DNA from: Micromonospora sp. WMMD1128 | GTDB lineage: Bacteria; Actinomycetota; Actinomycetes; Mycobacteriales; Micromonosporaceae | Direction of reading: 5' to 3' | Assembly: GCF_027497235.1 (NCBI RefSeq) | Contig: NZ_CP114902.1 | Coordinates: 1,315,501-1,379,500, forward strand | Length of the DNA: 64,000 nt | Shown here: positions 60,755 to 64,000 of the stretch, one piece after another | How positions within the stretch are numbered: the stretch's first letter is position 1 | How the letters are laid out: every line of letters starts with the position of its first letter | The notes under the pieces: generated by a model | What the model was told of the DNA's origin: nothing | Database searches by the model: none | What the model saw: only the letters and a program-made list of their open reading frames with translations | Translations under genes and position numbers: made by a program

Positions 60755-61149
60755 TGCTGCGCCGTGTGAACACCCGATCTGATCCCGCGCTGCACGAGGT
60801 CGGCAGCCGCGCACGCACACAACCGCCGCCGCCCGCGATCGTGTTCGACGCGCTCACCGACCCCGACCGGGATCCCGCCCGCCCCTGGCTGGTGCTACTC
60901 GACGACGAGCAGCGGCCCCGGGTGCTGGAGGCCGCGTACCCGGAGTTGGTCGTCTGGTCGTCGCTCTGGCCCCGCCGGCCGGACGCCCGGGTGCGGTTCG
61001 AGCTTGCGTCCGACGGCCGGGCCGGCAGCCTCGTGCGTTGGCGGCTGCTGGCGGCCGAACCGCTGCCCGACGGCTCGCTCCTCGGCCACCTGCGCAAGCG
61101 GCTCAACCAACTGGTCAACGCCGACCTCCGCTACACCTTCGGCCAGTAG
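60754..61149 (+). CDS. SRPBCC-like small protein
   Basis: 131 residues from GTG 60754, or 127 from GTG 60766. The pattern AIVFDALTDPDRDPARPWLV, then VVWSSLWPRRPDARVRFEL, GSLVRWRLLAAE and a long C-terminal helix (LLGHLRKRLNQLVNADLRYT) fits the helix-grip SRPBCC/START-like fold that binds hydrophobic ligands. No activity can be assigned. It is divergent from the toxin-antitoxin pair. Downstream gap of 22 bases to the convergent DinB gene. Confidence 0.6.
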   Translation: MLRRVNTRSDPALHEVGSRARTQPPPPAIVFDALTDPDRDPARPWLVLLDDEQRPRVLEAAYPELVVWSSLWPRRPDARVRFELASDGRAGSLVRWRLLAAEPLPDGSLLGHLRKRLNQLVNADLRYTFGQ

Positions 61150-61171
61150 GCGTACGCGAGGCCGGTCGCCC

Positions 61172-61696
61172 TCATTCCCCGGTGCGGCCGTCGATGGCCT
61201 CGCGCATGATGTCGGCCTGGCCCAGGTGCCGGGCGTACTCGTCGATCATGTGGGTGAGCACCCACCGCAGCGATCGTTCGGCTCCGGTGCCCGGGGTGCG
61301 GCCGACCGTGTCCAGCGAGCGGGTGGCCGCGATCCGCCGGGACGCGGCCACCTCCTCCCGCCAGAGCGCGAACGTGCCCGGGCCGGTGGCGTCGGCGACG
61401 TCGTGGAACGGCGCGTCGAAGTCGTCGGTCAGGTCGAACAGGTCACCGGGGGAGGTGCCGGCGATTACGGCCTGGAAGTACCAGCGTTCGACAGTCGCCA
61501 GGTGACGGACCAGGCCGAGCAGCGACAACGCGGACGACGGCACCGGCCGCGACCGTAGCTGCTCGTCGGACAGGCCGTCGCACTTGCGCACCAGGGCATC
61601 CCGCTGGAAGTCCAGGAACGCGTCGAGCAGGGTCCGTTCGTCTGCCGTCGGCGGCAGGGCGAAGCGCCGGTCGGACGCCTTCGGCGCGACACTCAC
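61172..61696 (-). CDS. DinB/DUF664 family protein
   Basis: 174 residues from GTG 61696. A four-helix DinB-like bundle: TLLDAFLDFQRDALVRKCDG, LLGLVRHLATVERWYFQAVI with the metal-binding His, and RWVLTHMIDEYARHLGQADI with two further His. In actinobacteria such proteins include mycothiol-dependent enzymes. The GTG start overlaps the upstream aldo/keto reductase stop (GTGA), so the two are co-translated. Confidence 0.85.
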   Translation of the reverse strand: MSVAPKASDRRFALPPTADERTLLDAFLDFQRDALVRKCDGLSDEQLRSRPVPSSALSLLGLVRHLATVERWYFQAVIAGTSPGDLFDLTDDFDAPFHDVADATGPGTFALWREEVAASRRIAATRSLDTVGRTPGTGAERSLRWVLTHMIDEYARHLGQADIMREAIDGRTGE

Positions 61697-62703
61697 GCGG
61701 TCGCCGGAGCGGTGCGCAGGTCCGCGAGGAGGCGCTCCACCTCGGCGAACGCCGCCTGCGGCAGAGGCCCGTACGCAAGCGCGCCCAGGTTCTCCTCGGC
61801 CTGGCCGACGGTGCGGCAGCCGGGGATGGGCAGGGTCTGCGGGCTGCGGGCGAGCAGCCAACCCAGCGCGCCCTGGGCGAGGGTGCGGCCGTCGGCGGTG
61901 AGCGTCTCGCGGACCCGGGCCACCCGGTCGGCCCACTCGGCGCGCGGCACCCCACCGGCGAACCAGGTCAGCCACTCGGGCGCCACCCCGCGCACGTCGT
62001 CGCCGCCCCGGGCGGCCGGCGCGTCCTGGTACTTGGCGGTGAGCAGGCCCATCGCCAGCGGCCCCCGGTTGAGGCTGGCCAGGTCGAACTCCTCGCAGAC
62101 CGCGAGCATCGCCGCGTTGTCCCGCAGCACCGACTGGTCGTGCTGGATCGCCGTGCAGTGCGGAGCCGCCTCCGCGAACGCCCGCGCCGACGCCGGGTCG
62201 TCGGTGCTCCAGCCGTACGCCCGGATCTTGCCCTCGGTGACCAGGCCCTCAAGCGTCTCCACCAGGTCCAACGCCTGCGGCACCGGCAGGCCGCCCAGGT
62301 GCAGCTGGTAGAGGTCGACGTGGTCGGTGCCGAGCCGGCGCAGCGAACCTTCCAGGCTGCGACGCGCGTAGTCGGGAGTGCCGTCCTCACCGGCGGCCTG
62401 CCGGGTCTCCTCGTCCGTGGGGTAGCCGAACTTGGTGGCGATCACCGCCTGCTCCCGGCGACCGGCGAGCGCGCGGCCGAGCACCCGCTCGCTGTGCCCC
62501 GCCCCGTAGTTGCTGGAGGTGTCGAAGAGGGTCGCGCCCAGGTCGAGCGCCCGGTGGACGGTGCGGACCGACTCGTCGTCGTCCACCTCGCCCCAGCCGA
62601 GCGGCTGCTCACCGGCCCAGAGCGGGCCGCCGATCGCCCAGCAGCCCATGCCGATGGCGCTGACCTCGATGCCGCTGCGGCCCAACCGTCGTGTCGTCGT
62701 CAT
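61693..62703 (-). CDS. Aldo/keto reductase
   Basis: 336 residues. TIM-barrel oxidoreductase with RLGRSGIEVSAIGMGCWAIG at the start, catalytic Tyr in DTSSNYGAGHSERVLG, DHVDLYQLHLGG and a C-terminal NADPH site near GCRTVGQAEENLG. It reduces aldehydes or ketones with NADPH; the substrate is unknown. Upstream of the DinB gene in a two-gene unit. Repeat copy 9 lies 53 bases before its start, between it and a second, less similar aldo/keto reductase gene. Confidence 0.9.
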   Translation of the reverse strand: MTTTRRLGRSGIEVSAIGMGCWAIGGPLWAGEQPLGWGEVDDDESVRTVHRALDLGATLFDTSSNYGAGHSERVLGRALAGRREQAVIATKFGYPTDEETRQAAGEDGTPDYARRSLEGSLRRLGTDHVDLYQLHLGGLPVPQALDLVETLEGLVTEGKIRAYGWSTDDPASARAFAEAAPHCTAIQHDQSVLRDNAAMLAVCEEFDLASLNRGPLAMGLLTAKYQDAPAARGGDDVRGVAPEWLTWFAGGVPRAEWADRVARVRETLTADGRTLAQGALGWLLARSPQTLPIPGCRTVGQAEENLGALAYGPLPQAAFAEVERLLADLRTAPATA

Positions 62704-62756
62704 GATCCCAGTGTCCTATCTAGAGTGCGCTCGAAGTCCAGTCGTTTCCGGCGAAC

Positions 62757-62810
62757 GTAAGGAGGGGCCCCCGCTTAACGCATTTGGTAGAGGCGGGGGC
62801 CCCGCTTAAC
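62757..62810 (+). repeat. 54-bp GGGGCCCC repeat, copy 9
   Basis: Loop GCATTTGGTAGA. Lies between two minus-strand aldo/keto reductase genes, 4 bases past the stop of the upstream one (62815), so it is at that gene's 3' end and orientation is antisense to it. Confidence 0.88.
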
Positions 62811-62814
62811 AACG

Positions 62815-63693
62815 TCAGACGGCGTCGAGGAGCGCCAGGGCCTCGGGGGAGAGGCGGAGCGCGGCGGCGGCGACGTTCTGCTCCAGGTGCGCCGGGTCGC
62901 CGGTGCCGGGGATGGCGAGCACGTTCGGGCCACGGCTCAGCACCCAGGCCAGCCGGACCTGGGCCGCGCTGACGCCGTGCTCCCGCGCCACCGCCAGCAC
63001 CTCCGGGTGCTCCTCGCCGGTCGCCCCGGCCTCCCGCCCGCTGGTGACGATGGAGAAGAACGGCACGAACGCGGTGCCGTGCGCGGCGCAGTCCCGGATC
63101 AGCTCGTCGTGGCTCCGGCGGTAGCCGAGACCGTACGAGTTCTGCACGCACACCACCGGCGCGATGGTCCGCGCCTCGGCGACCTGGTGCGCGCGTACCG
63201 CGGAGACGCCGAGGTGCCGGATCAGCCCGGCGTCGACCAGCTCGGTGAGCGCGCCGAAGTGCTCGGCCAGCGGCTCCGGCCCGTGCACCCGGAGGTTCAC
63301 CACGTCGAGGTGGTCCCGGCCGAGCTGGCGCAGGTTCTCCTCGACCTGGCCGCGCAGTTGCTCCGGCCGCGCCATCGGCAGCCACCCGCCGGACGGGTCC
63401 TTGCCCGGCCCGACCTTGCTGACGATGACCAGATCCTCCGGGTACGGCGACAATGCCCGGTTGATCAGCTCGTTGGCCGAGCGCAGCGGCGAGAAGTAGA
63501 ACGCGGCCGTGTCGATGTGGTTGACGCCCAGCTCGACCGCGCGGCGCAGCACGGCGACGGCCCGGTCCCGGTCGCTGGGGCCGCCGTCGGCGTTCGCGGT
63601 CAGTCGCATCGCGCCGAGGCCGATCCGGTTGACGGTCCGGTCGCCGAGCTGCCAGGTGCCGGCCGCGCCGGCGGAAACGGTGTCGATGGTCAT
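62815..63693 (-). CDS. Aldo/keto reductase (second)
   Basis: 292 residues from ATG 63693; the frame is open to 63783 but family homology begins near this start. Family signatures are NRIGLGAMRLTANADGG, the catalytic Tyr in HIDTAAFYFSPLRSANELIN, HLDVVNLRVHG and IPGTGDPAHLEQNV. It is shorter than the neighbour at 61693 and belongs to a different subgroup. The substrate is unknown. Its stop abuts repeat copy 9. Upstream, 86 bases away, is the truncated gene at the window edge. Confidence 0.9.
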   Translation of the reverse strand: MTIDTVSAGAAGTWQLGDRTVNRIGLGAMRLTANADGGPSDRDRAVAVLRRAVELGVNHIDTAAFYFSPLRSANELINRALSPYPEDLVIVSKVGPGKDPSGGWLPMARPEQLRGQVEENLRQLGRDHLDVVNLRVHGPEPLAEHFGALTELVDAGLIRHLGVSAVRAHQVAEARTIAPVVCVQNSYGLGYRRSHDELIRDCAAHGTAFVPFFSIVTSGREAGATGEEHPEVLAVAREHGVSAAQVRLAWVLSRGPNVLAIPGTGDPAHLEQNVAAAALRLSPEALALLDAV

Positions 63694-63779
63694 GCGGGTC
63701 CCCGTTCCTCGCGAAAGCCCCACGGTGGGGCCGGGAGGTGACACGCGGCGCCCGGGCAGCCGGTTCAACGCCGCGCCTG

Positions 63780-64000
63780 TCACTCGCCCTCGTCGCGGTC
63801 GTCGGGCTGCTCGTGCCAGCGGGCCCGCCAGGCCGCCTCGTGCGCCTCGTGGCTGGCCCGTTCCTCGAAGACCAGCTTGCGCAGCGCACGTCGGCCCGCA
63901 TCGAAGACGATCACCTCGGCCGCCACCATACCCACCGTGATGACGGTCAGCAGCCCCATCGCGACCAGGCCCGGCACCCGCTGCGCGACGGGGACGGCCG
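63780..64000 (-). CDS. Partial small membrane protein at the window edge
   Basis: Only the 3' end is visible; the reading frame runs open to the end of the window, and a GTG at 63977 would give 65 residues. One hydrophobic helix (GLVAMGLLTVITVGMVAAEV) is followed by a charged, Arg/Glu/His-rich cytosolic tail ending DDRDEGE. No family is recognised. Confidence 0.55.
   Translation of the reverse strand, partial: AVPVAQRVPGLVAMGLLTVITVGMVAAEVIVFDAGRRALRKLVFEERASHEAHEAAWRARWHEQPDDRDEGE

Overview
The window is high-GC actinobacterial chromosome, most likely from the Micromonosporaceae (Micromonospora, Salinispora or a relative). The evidence is the very high GC with frequent GTG starts and GTGA/TGATG overlaps, a class A RNase P RNA with actinobacterial features, an F420 reductase, MptB-like mannosyltransferases, and a conserved backbone. 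As I recall the M. tuberculosis order, the genes here match the block TIGR01777 epimerase-lipB-lipA-DUF4191-RDD-glnA1-glnE-glnA2-panB-RNase H/phosphatase-zinc ribbon-Nif3 (about Rv2216 to Rv2230c), with accessory genes inserted. No tRNA, rRNA, prophage, insertion sequence or CRISPR array was found.

Layout. 0-3 kb: flavin electron-transfer operon (ferric-reductase-like protein, FMN-binding protein, ApbE). 3.3-6 kb: primase/polymerase-like gene divergent from an XRE/TPR regulator and a flavoprotein. 6-9 kb: Nif3-zinc ribbon-RNase H/phosphatase. 9-13.6 kb: DUF3311 plus solute symporter, MarR/MFS divergent pair with twin operators, TauE/SafE permease. 13.8-14.2 kb: rnpB. 14.6-18.5 kb: threonine dehydratase, ECF41-like sigma factor facing a WrbA-like oxidoreductase, AsnC/LysE pair. 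18.6-25.1 kb: roadblock pair, PadR operon, M48 protease, histone H1-like protein, RNB nuclease. 25.3-31.1 kb: F420 reductase, panB, nadE, glutamine synthetase, WYL regulator. 31.2-34.5 kb: a large NACHT-type NTPase. 35-41.7 kb: secreted Gly-rich protein, streptogramin B lyase homologue, LD-carboxypeptidase, amidotransferase, glnE. 41.7-46.6 kb: repeat-bearing membrane protein and two tandem GT-C mannosyltransferases. 46.7-49.5 kb: glnA1 with a GlnR box, RDD protein, DUF4191. 49.6-59.9 kb: membrane protein, lipA, T-box-controlled AspRS/AsnRS-type synthetase, LPMO, lipB, membrane protein, esterase, epimerase. 60-64 kb: Phd/VapC module, SRPBCC-like protein, DinB, two aldo/keto reductases, and a truncated gene at the edge.

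Functional links. Nitrogen assimilation is represented by glnA1, glnA2 and the adenylyltransferase glnE, and a four-half-site GlnR box precedes glnA1. Lipoate synthesis (lipB, lipA) is split by the T-box synthetase and the LPMO.

The main noncoding findings are: (i) nine copies of a 54-bp GGGGCCCC-based repeat with conserved loop GCATTCGGTA, mostly at gene ends; (ii) a translational T-box leader with an apparent Asn specifier and one of these repeats between stem I and the antisequestrator; (iii) a 60-nt palindromic element present both upstream of rnpB and in frame inside a membrane protein gene; (iv) several coding and noncoding minisatellites.
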